Shown in pieces: positions 7,615 to 15,460 of a stretch of DNA of 25,050 nucleotides. The stretch is from 4484-232 sp964486555 (GTDB lineage Bacteria > Thermotogota > Thermotogae > Thermotogales > Thermotogaceae). Under the pieces are notes generated by a model. The model saw only the letters and a program-made list of their open reading frames with translations. It did not search any database and was not told the DNA's origin. Numbering within the stretch: the first letter of the stretch is position 1; every line of letters begins with the position of its first letter. The stretch covers positions 1 to 25,050 of the forward strand of contig CAZANP010000025.1 of assembly GCA_964486555.1 (NCBI GenBank). The letters run 5' to 3'. Position numbers and translations under genes: made by a program.

Positions 7615-7623
7615 ATTATACCA
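7615..7623 (-). promoter_or_regulatory. Extended -10 promoter candidate for the dnaX-gap-pgk operon
   Basis: The minus strand has TGGTATAAT (7623-7615), a perfect TATAAT with the extended TG motif, about 48 bases before the dnaX GTG. No good -35 is seen, which extended -10 promoters can tolerate. It lies inside the spacer before the divergent transglycosylase gene, so control regions of the two units share this 84-base gap. Confidence 0.5.
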
Positions 7624-7650
7624 AATGTTCTTGACCTGGAGGGAAAAATT

Positions 7651-8247
7651 GTGAAAAAAATAACGATAATACTCCTCTTAGTGCTCTTGGACCTGATGGT
7701 GTCCACTGTTGGTGAAACGACTATCTATGAAAGGAAAGTTGAATTCAAAATCGTTTACAATGAAAGTTCTGATCAGGAATGGTTTGAAGATTTTGTAAAA
7801 AAAACCAGAAAAGACCATGGGTTACCAATAAATGAAGATTTTCTGAAGGATCTGAAAGAAACCATTTTCGATGTTTCAGAAGAGGTCGGTATAGATCCAC
7901 TACTTTTAATAGCTATCATAGAAGTGGAGAGCGATTTCAGAAATATCGTGGGAATGTCGGGAGAGATGGGTATGATGCAGATAAAGAAAGAAACTGCTAA
8001 AATGGTAGCTGAAAAGTTCGATTTGAAAGAGCCAGAGGAAGGTTGGGAAGAACTTATTTGGAATTACAAAGAGAATATAAGATTCGGTGCCTATTACCTC
8101 AAATACCTTTTGGATAAGTTCAATGGAAATTTGAGGAGGGCTCTTGAAGCGTACAATGGGGGTAAATGGAAGAAGGAATACGCTGAGAAGGTTTTAAAAG
8201 TCTATGAGGAAGTGAAAGATTATGCGAGTTCTGGTGGTGGAGGATGA
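7651..8247 (+). CDS. Small exported lytic transglycosylase (SLT/GH23 domain)
   Basis: This 198-residue protein has a signal peptide (MKKITIILLLVLLDLMVSTVG) and a C-terminal goose-lysozyme-like SLT domain (about 70-180) that would cleave peptidoglycan glycan strands with 1,6-anhydro product formation. Visible motifs are AIIEVESDF (catalytic Glu, E93), GEMGMMQI (the GLMQI motif) and EAYNGG. GTG 7651 is chosen over the in-frame TTG at 7603 because GGAGGG lies eight bases upstream and the signal peptide then sits at the N-terminus. The last nine residues (YASSGGGG plus stop) are read from the first codons of the response-regulator gene, a 26-base overlap, so the two are translationally coupled. 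It is exported, possibly lipid-free, and acts in the envelope. Confidence 0.85.
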   Translation: MKKITIILLLVLLDLMVSTVGETTIYERKVEFKIVYNESSDQEWFEDFVKKTRKDHGLPINEDFLKDLKETIFDVSEEVGIDPLLLIAIIEVESDFRNIVGMSGEMGMMQIKKETAKMVAEKFDLKEPEEGWEELIWNYKENIRFGAYYLKYLLDKFNGNLRRALEAYNGGKWKKEYAEKVLKVYEEVKDYASSGGGG

Positions 8248-8878
8248 TGAAAAAATAGCGAGACTCTTGAAAATCGTTCTCGAGGAGAACAATTATGAGG
8301 TTGAGGTAGCCCACGATGGAGAGAAAGCGTTGTACCTATACGAAACTTACAACCCGCATCTCATCGTGCTCGATCTGATGCTCCCTAAAATCGACGGTTT
8401 CACAGTTTTAGAGAAGATTAGAGAAAACGATGAAGAGATAGGTATAATCGTCCTCACCGCAAGAGGCGAGGTCGAAAACAGGATCAAGGGACTTAAAAAA
8501 GGAGCAGATGACTACATTCCAAAACCATTTCACCTTGAGGAACTTTTGGCTAGAATAGAACGTGTTGCAAAAAGGATCAGAAAGGTGGATAGGATAGAAG
8601 TGAATGGAGTCGTATTGGACATCGAAAACTGGAAACTCGTTGTGAATGGGGAAAAAATCGACCTTTCCGAGAAAGAATTTACTCTTTTGAAGACACTATT
8701 CGAAAATAAAGGACGGGTGCTGAGCAGAAAAGAGATTCTCGAGAGCGTCTGGGGTGATTCTGAGAATATCTCGAAAAACATCGTGGACGTTTACATAAAG
8801 CATCTAAGGGACAAACTGGGAAGCAAAGGTGACATCATTAAAACGGTTAGGGGAAAAGGCTATGGTGTTCAAGGCTAA
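8222..8878 (+). CDS. OmpR/PhoB-family response regulator
   Basis: This 218-residue two-component regulator has an N-terminal receiver with the acidic pair at residues 8-9, phospho-acceptor D51 (LIVLDLMLP), T79 and K101 (YIPKPF). A C-terminal winged-helix DNA-binding domain follows (about 125-218), with LSEKEFTLLKTLFENKGRVLSR, the SKNIVDVYIKHLRDKLG recognition helix and the closing TVRGKGYG. ATG 8222 follows GAGGAAGTG. It overlaps the transglycosylase by 26 bases and the kinase by 17, so the three genes form one tight unit. The target regulon cannot be read from the window; the transglycosylase is the obvious candidate for autoregulated control with it. Confidence 0.93.
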   Translation: MRVLVVEDDEKIARLLKIVLEENNYEVEVAHDGEKALYLYETYNPHLIVLDLMLPKIDGFTVLEKIRENDEEIGIIVLTARGEVENRIKGLKKGADDYIPKPFHLEELLARIERVAKRIRKVDRIEVNGVVLDIENWKLVVNGEKIDLSEKEFTLLKTLFENKGRVLSRKEILESVWGDSENISKNIVDVYIKHLRDKLGSKGDIIKTVRGKGYGVQG

Positions 8879-10118
8879 GTGGAAGATTCTGATAACTCAA
8901 ACTGCCCTCTTCTCACTTTTTTTAGGAATAGCCCTTCTGATCTCGTACAACGTTATATCGGCTATCTACGTGAACAGGATCGCAAGGCAGATAGTGGAAC
9001 CTCCACTTTTGAAATTTGAAAGATTCCTGGAGATACCAAATATAGCCGTTTTCGCATTGAACGATGAAATAAGGGTTGTAAGAACCCCTTTCTCCAAAGA
9101 GTTAACTGACAAATTGATTGAAGTGGCGAAAAAATTGAAGGATAGAAAGACTTTAAAAAGTCTGGAAGGAGAAGACTTTCTTTTTCTGAAAATCGAAATC
9201 AGAAACAAGGAATTCGTGGCTGTGAGACCTCTTGGTTATGTTCTGTACTCTCTCAGAAGAAGCTTTTTGTTCATCTGGATCGTATTCTCGGTGGTATCTT
9301 TCCTCCTGGGTAACATGGTGATCTCAAGAGTTTTAAACCCGATAATGGATATGATAAGACAAGCGAGGAAATTTTCCGGTGAGAACCTGGGAAGGAGACT
9401 TCCAGAACCTGAGACCCATGATGAGTTCCAAGAACTTGCAAAGACATTGAACGAAATGCTGGATAGAATTCAAAAAGCTTTTGAAAGGCAATCCCAGTTT
9501 ATGAACGATGTATCCCATGAACTGAAAACACCTCTGACTTCCATCCTTGGATATTCCGAACTCGCCTTGAGGTTCTCGGATAGGGAAGAAATAGTGAAAG
9601 AATCCTTAGATTCCATCAGAGAAACTGCCGATAGAATGATGAAACTGATACAGAACATGTTGGATCTTTCAAAATCTCTCGAAAACTTAGTGATGGAAAG
9701 GATTGACATGAGACATTTTTTGGAAAAGCAGATAGAGAACTTCTCGAAAGAATTTCCTGAATTCCAATTCGATCTCTCAGGAGATGGAGTAGTTGTAGCG
9801 GACAGAAAAGCTCTTGCCATAATCGTGAAAGCCCTTGTTGAAAATGCGATAAAATTTTCAGAAAATAAAAAGATCGTGATTTTGAGATGTGGGGATGGTT
9901 GGTTCTCTGTTGAAGATAAAGGAAAGGGTATTCCACGTGAGGAACTGGAAAGGATATTTGATAGATTCTATAAAGTTGATAGATCCAGATCAACGGGTGG
10001 ATATGGTCTCGGTCTTTCAATTGTCAAGAAGTACGTGGAAGCTATGGAAGGAAGAATAGAGGTAGAGAGTGAACCTGGAAGAGGGACGAAGTTCACAGTC
10101 TTTTTAAGATCTTCTTGA
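8862..10118 (+). CDS. Membrane sensor histidine kinase (HAMP-HisKA-HATPase)
   Basis: This 418-residue protein is from ATG 8862, with TAGGGG upstream. TM1 is about residues 8-36, an external sensor loop of about 95 residues has no motif I recognise, and TM2 is about 134-157. A HAMP linker follows, then HisKA with SHELKTP (phosphorylated H219). The ATPase domain has the N-box VENAIKF, G1 DKGKGIP, the F-box FDRFYKVDRS and G2 GYGLGLSIVKKY. It is the cognate kinase of the overlapping response regulator. Its last 26 bases overlap the convergent membrane-protein gene. The small loop and the linked transglycosylase suggest envelope sensing, which is an inference only. A GTG at 8829 gives an 11-residue longer alternative. 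Confidence 0.92.
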   Translation: MVFKAKWKILITQTALFSLFLGIALLISYNVISAIYVNRIARQIVEPPLLKFERFLEIPNIAVFALNDEIRVVRTPFSKELTDKLIEVAKKLKDRKTLKSLEGEDFLFLKIEIRNKEFVAVRPLGYVLYSLRRSFLFIWIVFSVVSFLLGNMVISRVLNPIMDMIRQARKFSGENLGRRLPEPETHDEFQELAKTLNEMLDRIQKAFERQSQFMNDVSHELKTPLTSILGYSELALRFSDREEIVKESLDSIRETADRMMKLIQNMLDLSKSLENLVMERIDMRHFLEKQIENFSKEFPEFQFDLSGDGVVVADRKALAIIVKALVENAIKFSENKKIVILRCGDGWFSVEDKGKGIPREELERIFDRFYKVDRSRSTGGYGLGLSIVKKYVEAMEGRIEVESEPGRGTKFTVFLRSS

Positions 10119-11264
10119 TTATGAAAGCCAAGGGTATTGATATACCTAAGGAAAGAGCCGTTCTGTATAGAGAAACGAAAATGGGTGCTTTGATGTGACA
10201 GAAAGTGTTGAACATGGAAACAAGGGCGATGGATCCAAAAGCTTCCACTATGAAAAACCATCTGTACTTTTCAAAGTGCTTGAGAGTTAGGAAGAATGGA
10301 AAAGCCAATATCTCTTTAAAACGGGGNNNNNNNNNNNNNNNNNNNNNNNNNNNNNNNNNNNNNNNNNNNNNNNNNNNNNNNNNNNNNNNNNNNNNNNNNN
10401 NNNNNNNNNNNNNNNNNNNNNNNNNNATATCTGATTCAGATGGTAAAAATCACTCAGAGAGAGATTAACGAGTAACGATAAGGCTAAAAATCCCAAAATC
10501 GTTAGCACTCTCTTTCTCTTCGCCAGATCATAGATCGCCAACGTGCCTAGAATTCCAAGATACGATACCATCAGGTTCTTATCAAAAAATAGAAATATCA
10601 TTGACAGTATCGCAAGTACAGGATGGTATATGGCGATCAAAAAGGTAAGGAGAATGAGCGGTACGATCCTAGGGAATGAGGGTTCTTTCTCCGGGGGAGG
10701 GGGGAAACTCACCGGTTTCCCTGGGATGGCCTTTTCCAATCTTTTAACCAGATCTCCTTCGTCTATACCAGGAAGGGATCTTATCCATAAAACTTCGACA
10801 CTCCTTTCAAGAACAGCTCTTCTGAACCTGTGGTATACGTTTTCCTGAGATAAATTGAGTTTCTCGATCTCTGCCGGTTTTATGAAATGAACTCTGAAAA
10901 ATTTTTGTTTCTTTCTGAATCTTGCAACTTCCCTTGAAAATTCCCAAGAAGGATCGAACTCTAAGATACCATGCCAGATACCTCTTCTGTCCAAAATCTT
11001 CGCTATTTTTTCTGGATCTTTATTCACAGGTTTTCCTTTAAGAAAAACCACAGATGCTCCTATAGATGAATTCACATCTGATGAAAGGTCCCATAACTCT
11101 ATGTTCAGTTCATCCAGATCTTCATCTCTTATGACCGAGAAATTCAATCCTTCAAGATCACATCTCCATCTCAAGGGGAGAAAAGCGGATATCACGATAA
11201 AAGACGAAAGAAGAAAGATGTAAAACAATTTATCTTTCAATTTCGATTTCAAGATCAACCCCAT
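10093..11264 (-). CDS. Multi-pass membrane protein resembling DUF5693, interrupted by an assembly gap
   Basis: The N-terminal part (11264 to 10427) encodes about 279 residues. They comprise one TM near residues 14-29, an external domain of about 180 residues with FFRVHFIKPAEIEKL and RRAVLERSVEVLWIRSLP, then several TM helices from about residue 190. After 100 N the C-terminal part continues in frame PRFKEILAF from 10326 to the stop at 10093. It has about 77 residues, hydrophobic, including FNTFCHIKAPIFVSLYRT. The two halves are in different frames relative to the N length, so the gap length is arbitrary and not evidence of mutation. The RAVLERSVEVLWIR-type block is what I recall from DUF5693 proteins (about 600 residues), so several hundred bases may be missing. 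The start overlaps the upstream secreted-protein gene by 35 bases. Function unknown. Confidence 0.7.
10327..10426. other. Assembly gap (100 N) of unknown true length
   Basis: Exactly 100 N, the usual placeholder size. The sequences on the two sides do not overlap, so real sequence is missing within the membrane-protein gene. Confidence 0.97.
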
Positions 11265-12498
11265 CCACCTGCCCTTTCAAGCACTGCGAAGACCAGCCGT
11301 AAAGAATATGTCCTGAAAGAGTTATACCACAGATCTCTATCTTCTTTTCTTTTCCTAAATACACGACTTTCGGTTTCTTTTCCATCTTAGTCACATAAGG
11401 GTTCTTTACAAGGAATATTTTCTCCGATGAGTTCCCATATGTATCGACAGCTTTGACGTAGACAACATGTCTACCTGGAGGTATGGATCCTTTTATAGGT
11501 TTTCCATCGCACACGATCGTTAAGTCCACTGCCGTCATATCGTGTACCGTTATTTTACCATTCATCAGTTCCAGCTCCGGAGGGGTTCTGTCAACCACCC
11601 TCACAACCAAGTGGATCATGTTATCATCTTCAAAACCAAAGAGATTCATGACACCAGGGATTCTAGGTACCAGTTCGTGATTCTCCATTCTTTCCAAACT
11701 GCTAAACCACGTCATTTCAGGCAATATGAGTTTTTTTCCCAACTCCCAGATCAGCTCGTAATGCTCCCTTCTAAACTTTAAAGGTTCCACATAAACGGTT
11801 TGGGAAGATGCCAGCCCAAGCTCGTTTTTGACGTTTATTTTGAGAGTACCACTCTTTTCTAAAACTATGGGGATATTCTTCCCTTTTCTGCCATCGAATT
11901 CCCACAAGATGTTGTACCTGTAATTATCCTTCACTTTAACGAAGACCACCGTACCGAAATCTGGAAAGGTTACAGGATAGACGGCCAAGATAGGCTTTTG
12001 AGGCTTAGCATTTATGTCACCATACACGATCCATTCCTTCGGCATTTCGAACTTTTTGAAGAAATAGGATAAGAATTCCATGAATTTATTTCTGTTAATA
12101 GGTTCCTTTACCTGGATTTTCTCGATCGAATATATCTCTATGGGGAATCTGTCGATTCGAACACCCTTGAAAATACCTGCTTCAAAATCTTTCACTAATT
12201 TTTCGAAGAATTCCTTTGGAACCCTTATATCCCCCTCCAAGACTCCTATTGTTCTTCCATTTTCGAGAACGATGAGTTTCTCCTCTGGAAATTTTATGGA
12301 AACTTTACCTTTAATATCGGGGGGCTCGTACACATAGGCAACTCCAGAGAAAAAAGATAAGTCTTCTTCAACTTCAACATGTGAGAATACATTTTCAAAT
12401 GGTACGAAGCATGTATTGTTGTACGTGTTCACAACCAATATGTATGGAAAACATGAGAAACTAGCTATGAGTGAAAAAAATATGAAGAGCGATTTCAT
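11230..12498 (-). CDS. Exported protein of unknown function with Ig-like C-terminal part
   Basis: This 422-residue protein has a cleavable-looking signal (MKSLFIFFSLIASFSCFPY). I recognise no family. The middle and C-terminal parts read as beta-rich repeats. NILWEFDGRKGKNIPI...LGLASSQTVYV resembles a PKD/Ig-type strand set, and VVRVVDRTPPELEL...GRHVVYVKAVDTYGNSSEKI is typical of bacterial Ig-like domains that follow a D-x-TPP motif. Cys residues near the N- and C-termini are few. It starts two bases after the pseudouridine synthase stop, with GGAGAG upstream inside that gene. Its 3' end overlaps the DUF5693-like gene, so the two may be co-translated and act together at the envelope. Confidence 0.8.
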   Translation of the reverse strand: MKSLFIFFSLIASFSCFPYILVVNTYNNTCFVPFENVFSHVEVEEDLSFFSGVAYVYEPPDIKGKVSIKFPEEKLIVLENGRTIGVLEGDIRVPKEFFEKLVKDFEAGIFKGVRIDRFPIEIYSIEKIQVKEPINRNKFMEFLSYFFKKFEMPKEWIVYGDINAKPQKPILAVYPVTFPDFGTVVFVKVKDNYRYNILWEFDGRKGKNIPIVLEKSGTLKINVKNELGLASSQTVYVEPLKFRREHYELIWELGKKLILPEMTWFSSLERMENHELVPRIPGVMNLFGFEDDNMIHLVVRVVDRTPPELELMNGKITVHDMTAVDLTIVCDGKPIKGSIPPGRHVVYVKAVDTYGNSSEKIFLVKNPYVTKMEKKPKVVYLGKEKKIEICGITLSGHILYGWSSQCLKGQVDGVDLEIEIER

Positions 12499-12500
12499 CT

Positions 12501-13388
12501 CTATCTCTCCTTCTCAAGGAGAGAGAGAACTTTTGAAAGATCTTCGGGGAGAGGACTTTCAAACCTGACTTTTTCCATCTTCCAGGGATCGAAAAAGGAT
12601 ACTTCCTCACAGTGAAGAAAGAACCTTTTCAAACCATACTTTCTTTTGAATTGTCTGTTGAATTCTTTATCCCCATAGAGCCTGTCTCCTACTATCGGAT
12701 GGTTTATGGAAGACATATGCTTTCTAATCTGGTGCTTCCTACCAGTATATGGGATGACTTTTAAAAGTGAAACATCATCGTAATTCTTTAAAACGATGTA
12801 TTCAGTCGATGCGTCTTGGCTTTCTATAGGCTCATCCACGGTTCCACTTTTTTTCACGATCCCTTTTACCAGGCAAATGTAGATCTTCCTTACTTTTCTA
12901 TCTCTAAACAGTTCTCCCAAAATTCTTGCTGATTCCACATCTTTTGCTACAATCAAAACACCCGATGTCTGCTTATCCAACCTATGAACGAGATGAGGCG
13001 TGAAGCCTTTTTCTTTTCCGTAATACATCAATCCTTCTATCAACGTCGCCACATGTATTCCCTTCCCTGGATGGAGGGCTATACTCGGCGGTTTGTTCAA
13101 GACGAGGTATCTGTCATCTTCGAAAATGATATCGAGCTCCATAGGCTGGGGCTCAAGAGAGTCTTTCTCGGTACGTTTAAATCTTTCAAGATTCACATAT
13201 CTTATCTCGACAACATCTCCAACTTCCAATTCGAAGGAGGGATCCCTTGCCCTCTTACCGTTGACATAAACCTTTCCCTTCCTCAAGAACTTGTAAATAG
13301 CCGACAAAGGGACATCGGGTAATTTCTTTCTCAAAAATCTATCGAGTCTTCTATAGTAACCCTGTTTCTCCACCTTCTCTTTAAACAT
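12501..13388 (-). CDS. RluA/RluD-family pseudouridine synthase with S4 domain
   Basis: This protein of about 295 residues isomerises uridine to pseudouridine in RNA, most likely 23S rRNA. An N-terminal S4 RNA-binding domain (about residues 10-75: RRLDRFLRKKL...YKFLRKGKVYVNGKRA) precedes the catalytic domain. That domain has LVLNKPPSIALHPG, the signature HRLDKQTSGVL with the catalytic Asp, and YTGRKHQIRKHM plus HPIVGDRLYGD. ATG 13388 is preferred, with AAGGAG upstream; a TTG at 13400 is the alternative. Lys-rich and complete. The subfamily (RluC versus RluD) cannot be settled by eye. It lies directly after panD in a co-directional run. Confidence 0.9.
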   Translation of the reverse strand: MFKEKVEKQGYYRRLDRFLRKKLPDVPLSAIYKFLRKGKVYVNGKRARDPSFELEVGDVVEIRYVNLERFKRTEKDSLEPQPMELDIIFEDDRYLVLNKPPSIALHPGKGIHVATLIEGLMYYGKEKGFTPHLVHRLDKQTSGVLIVAKDVESARILGELFRDRKVRKIYICLVKGIVKKSGTVDEPIESQDASTEYIVLKNYDDVSLLKVIPYTGRKHQIRKHMSSINHPIVGDRLYGDKEFNRQFKRKYGLKRFFLHCEEVSFFDPWKMEKVRFESPLPEDLSKVLSLLEKER

Positions 13389-13396
13389 ACACTCCT

Positions 13397-13750
13397 TCAA
13401 TCCCTCACTTCCACGATTTCATTCTTTTCGTTGAGAATCACCACAACAGGCTTCACATACTCTTCTGATGAAGCTATGGCAAAGGACATTATTATGATTC
13501 TATCACCTATCTCTGCTTTTCTTGCTGCTGCCCCATTTAGAACGATCTTCCTGCTACCTTTCTCTCCTCTTATAACATACGTCAGAAACCTTTCACCGTT
13601 GTTCACATTTGCAACCAGAACCATCTCACCTTCTTTTACATTCGAGAGTTTCATGATCTCCTCATCTATTTCGATACTCCCAGTATAGTTTAGATTCTTG
13701 CCTGTAACAACCGCCATATGTATCTTCGATTTCAGGTATATTCCAAACAC
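13397..13750 (-). CDS. panD: Aspartate 1-decarboxylase proenzyme (beta-alanine for pantothenate)
   Basis: This 117-residue pyruvoyl enzyme precursor decarboxylates L-aspartate to beta-alanine for pantothenate and coenzyme A synthesis. The self-cleavage site is in NLNYTGSIEID at Gly24-Ser25, exactly the family position; the Ser becomes the pyruvoyl group. KSKIHMAVVTG, the NGAAARKAEIGDRIIIMSFA block and the C-terminal KPVVVILNEKN are all present. GTG 13750 follows AGGAGG at normal spacing. No panB, panC or panE is in the window, so it lies apart from the rest of the pathway here. Confidence 0.95.
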   Translation of the reverse strand: MFGIYLKSKIHMAVVTGKNLNYTGSIEIDEEIMKLSNVKEGEMVLVANVNNGERFLTYVIRGEKGSRKIVLNGAAARKAEIGDRIIIMSFAIASSEEYVKPVVVILNEKNEIVEVRD

Positions 13751-13780
13751 AGGAATCCCCTCCTGGTAGTATATTCTACC

Positions 13781-14134
13781 TCATCTTCTGAATATGTATC
13801 CAAAGAACGAAGCGATGTAGGAGGATGAAAGGACAAAGAATATGGAAAGGGCTATTGCTTTCAAAGAAAATAGCTCCATCAAACGGCTGAAGATCTCCTC
13901 GCCTGAGAATAACACCTTTATCATAAAATAGAAACAGACACTGGCAATGAGGAACGATATAGTAAGAGTTACGAGAGATTTTGCAAAAGATCCAGTCCTA
14001 TACCCGATTACGAAGAAAATCACAAGAGATCCAGCCCATACAGCGAATGTGGGAAGAGGTGAAAAAGGGCCAAGGATTAACTCGCTCAGGTTGAAAAGAA
14101 ATGCAAATGAAGATGTCAAAAAGTTTATCACCAC
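13781..14134 (-). CDS. Small integral membrane protein, unknown function
   Basis: This 117-residue, highly hydrophobic protein has three or four predicted TM helices: about residues 8-24, 28-46, 52-73 and 91-113, the last from KAIALSIFFVLSSSYIASFF. It ends with a basic IFRR tail. No recognisable motif. GTG 14134 has GAGGTGA six bases upstream, overlapping the end of the preceding gene. Its position between a membrane-anchored small protein and panD suggests co-transcription but gives no function. Confidence 0.72.
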   Translation of the reverse strand: MVINFLTSSFAFLFNLSELILGPFSPLPTFAVWAGSLVIFFVIGYRTGSFAKSLVTLTISFLIASVCFYFMIKVLFSGEEIFSRLMELFSLKAIALSIFFVLSSSYIASFFGYIFRR

Positions 14135-14145
14135 ATCGCATCACC

Positions 14146-14550
14146 TCAGAATCTTAAAGTCATGAACTTTTCGATCCACCAGTGTTTCACCTTCACATTC
14201 ACGAATCCGGAAATTTTCCAATTTTGCATGTGTTTTTTGACAGGGAAAGAGATTTTTAATCTCCTTGTTTCCGAATTCACCGACTGTGAGAAAACCTGTA
14301 CCATATCACCTTTTTCATCGATTATTCCCAATTGATACTCCATAACGAACACCTTCAAACCCTCGGGAACGAGTAGATTTATCTCACCTTCATACATTCC
14401 ATCGTTTACAGCGATGTTCACATTTACCGTCAATTGATTAACCTTTCTTGTGTAGGACACATTGAAAAGAATCCCCGCAACGAAATTTGCACAGAGGAGG
14501 GAGAAAACTATGAGGAGGGTGATAAAACCCTTTGAGAGATGCGATTTCAC
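14146..14550 (-). CDS. Membrane-anchored small protein, unknown function
   Basis: This 134-residue protein has one N-terminal hydrophobic helix (about residues 9-28, FITLLIVFSLLCANFVAGIL) after a basic head, so it is an anchored or exported protein. The rest is beta-strand-like: alternating polar and hydrophobic segments such as VNQLTVNVNIAVNDG and RRLKISFPVKKH, ending in an aromatic KHWWIEKFMTLRF. I do not recognise the family. GTG 14550 follows GAAGGAGATAGC. It is close to the isomerase gene upstream and the small membrane protein downstream. Confidence 0.72.
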   Translation of the reverse strand: MKSHLSKGFITLLIVFSLLCANFVAGILFNVSYTRKVNQLTVNVNIAVNDGMYEGEINLLVPEGLKVFVMEYQLGIIDEKGDMVQVFSQSVNSETRRLKISFPVKKHMQNWKISGFVNVKVKHWWIEKFMTLRF

Positions 14551-14577
14551 GCTATCTCCTTCTTTCTGGACAAAGGA

Positions 14578-15450
14578 TTATCTTTCAAAACCCTCTCTCA
14601 ATATTTTCAGGCTACTTCTGTATTCATCTATGAACCTATCCATGCTGTTGATTTCCAGTATCACGATTCCTTCAAAATCGTTCTTTTTGAATATGTTTAT
14701 AACATCTTCGTAAGGGATGATACCCATACCGAGTGGCAGGTGAATGTCTCCCAAACCGTATACGAATCTAAAATGATATGTTTCTGGGATCTCCTTGTAA
14801 GTTAATGCATACTCTCCAAGGTTATCACTGACATGAAGCTCTACAATTTTCGGGAGGGCCAATTCTATTTGTTTTATAAAATCCAATCCGTAGTAGTTGG
14901 TTATCGTGAAAAGATGCGCTATATCCAAAGTGATACCAACGTTTGGATGATCCACACTCTCAACTACTTCAAGAACTTCCTCCATAGTTTGAGTCGTGTT
15001 TTCAACACCTATCACGAGGTTGTAATCCTGAGCCAGGTCTCCTAAAATTCTCAGGGATTCTATCTCCGCTCTCACCTGATCTTTAGCTGCAAGATCTAGA
15101 TTATGATCTATCTCCCCACAGTGGTACACAACGACCTCTGCTCTTATCTCCTTCGCAAATTGAAGAGTTGACTTCATGACTTCCATATGAAGAGGATTGA
15201 ATTTGTTCTTGAGGTTCGTTATATCAGGTGCGTGAACCGTGTACTTAAAATTCCATTTCTCAAGGACCCCTTTAACCCTGTCCAATCTGTTTTTCAATAT
15301 CTTCCCTTTCAGTATCACGTCCAAACCTGCTGGGGGTATTTCAACATAATCCACATTCAGCTTTTTGAAAAATTCAAGTTCTCTTTCAAGTTTACTCAGA
15401 ACTCCTCCTATCCTTCCCGTATCCACGTTAACACCTATGCCTTTAACCAT
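14578..15450 (-). CDS. Sugar isomerase/epimerase-like TIM-barrel protein (AP endonuclease 2 fold)
   Basis: This protein of about 290 residues belongs to the xylose-isomerase-like TIM-barrel superfamily (IolE/IolI, sugar epimerases, endonuclease IV). Probable divalent-metal ligands lie at conserved strand ends: Glu in GVENTTQ, Asp/His in LDIAHL, His in ELHVSDN and Glu in VILEINSMD. TVHAPD and VVYHCGE are further barrel landmarks. ATG 15450 (MVKGIGVN) is chosen because GAGGTGA is well spaced; GTG 15459 is an alternative. It lies 10 bases after the ABC ATPase gene of the sugar importer, so it probably acts on the imported sugar or polyol or a derivative. The exact reaction is unknown. Endonuclease IV is unlikely given the context. 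Confidence 0.8.
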   Translation of the reverse strand: MVKGIGVNVDTGRIGGVLSKLERELEFFKKLNVDYVEIPPAGLDVILKGKILKNRLDRVKGVLEKWNFKYTVHAPDITNLKNKFNPLHMEVMKSTLQFAKEIRAEVVVYHCGEIDHNLDLAAKDQVRAEIESLRILGDLAQDYNLVIGVENTTQTMEEVLEVVESVDHPNVGITLDIAHLFTITNYYGLDFIKQIELALPKIVELHVSDNLGEYALTYKEIPETYHFRFVYGLGDIHLPLGMGIIPYEDVINIFKKNDFEGIVILEINSMDRFIDEYRSSLKILREGFER

Positions 15451-15460
15451 GTTATTCACC

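Noticed and set aside
10287..10326. Alternative reading frame after the first gap ending in KRYWLFHSS
   Set aside because: It only continues because 100 N happens to keep that frame. The other frame (PRFKEILAF...) gives a hydrophobic, protein-like C-terminus to 10093.
13765..13780. GGTAG/CTACC hairpin between the small membrane-protein gene and panD
   Set aside because: The stem is only five pairs and no U-tract follows, so it is too weak to call a terminator.
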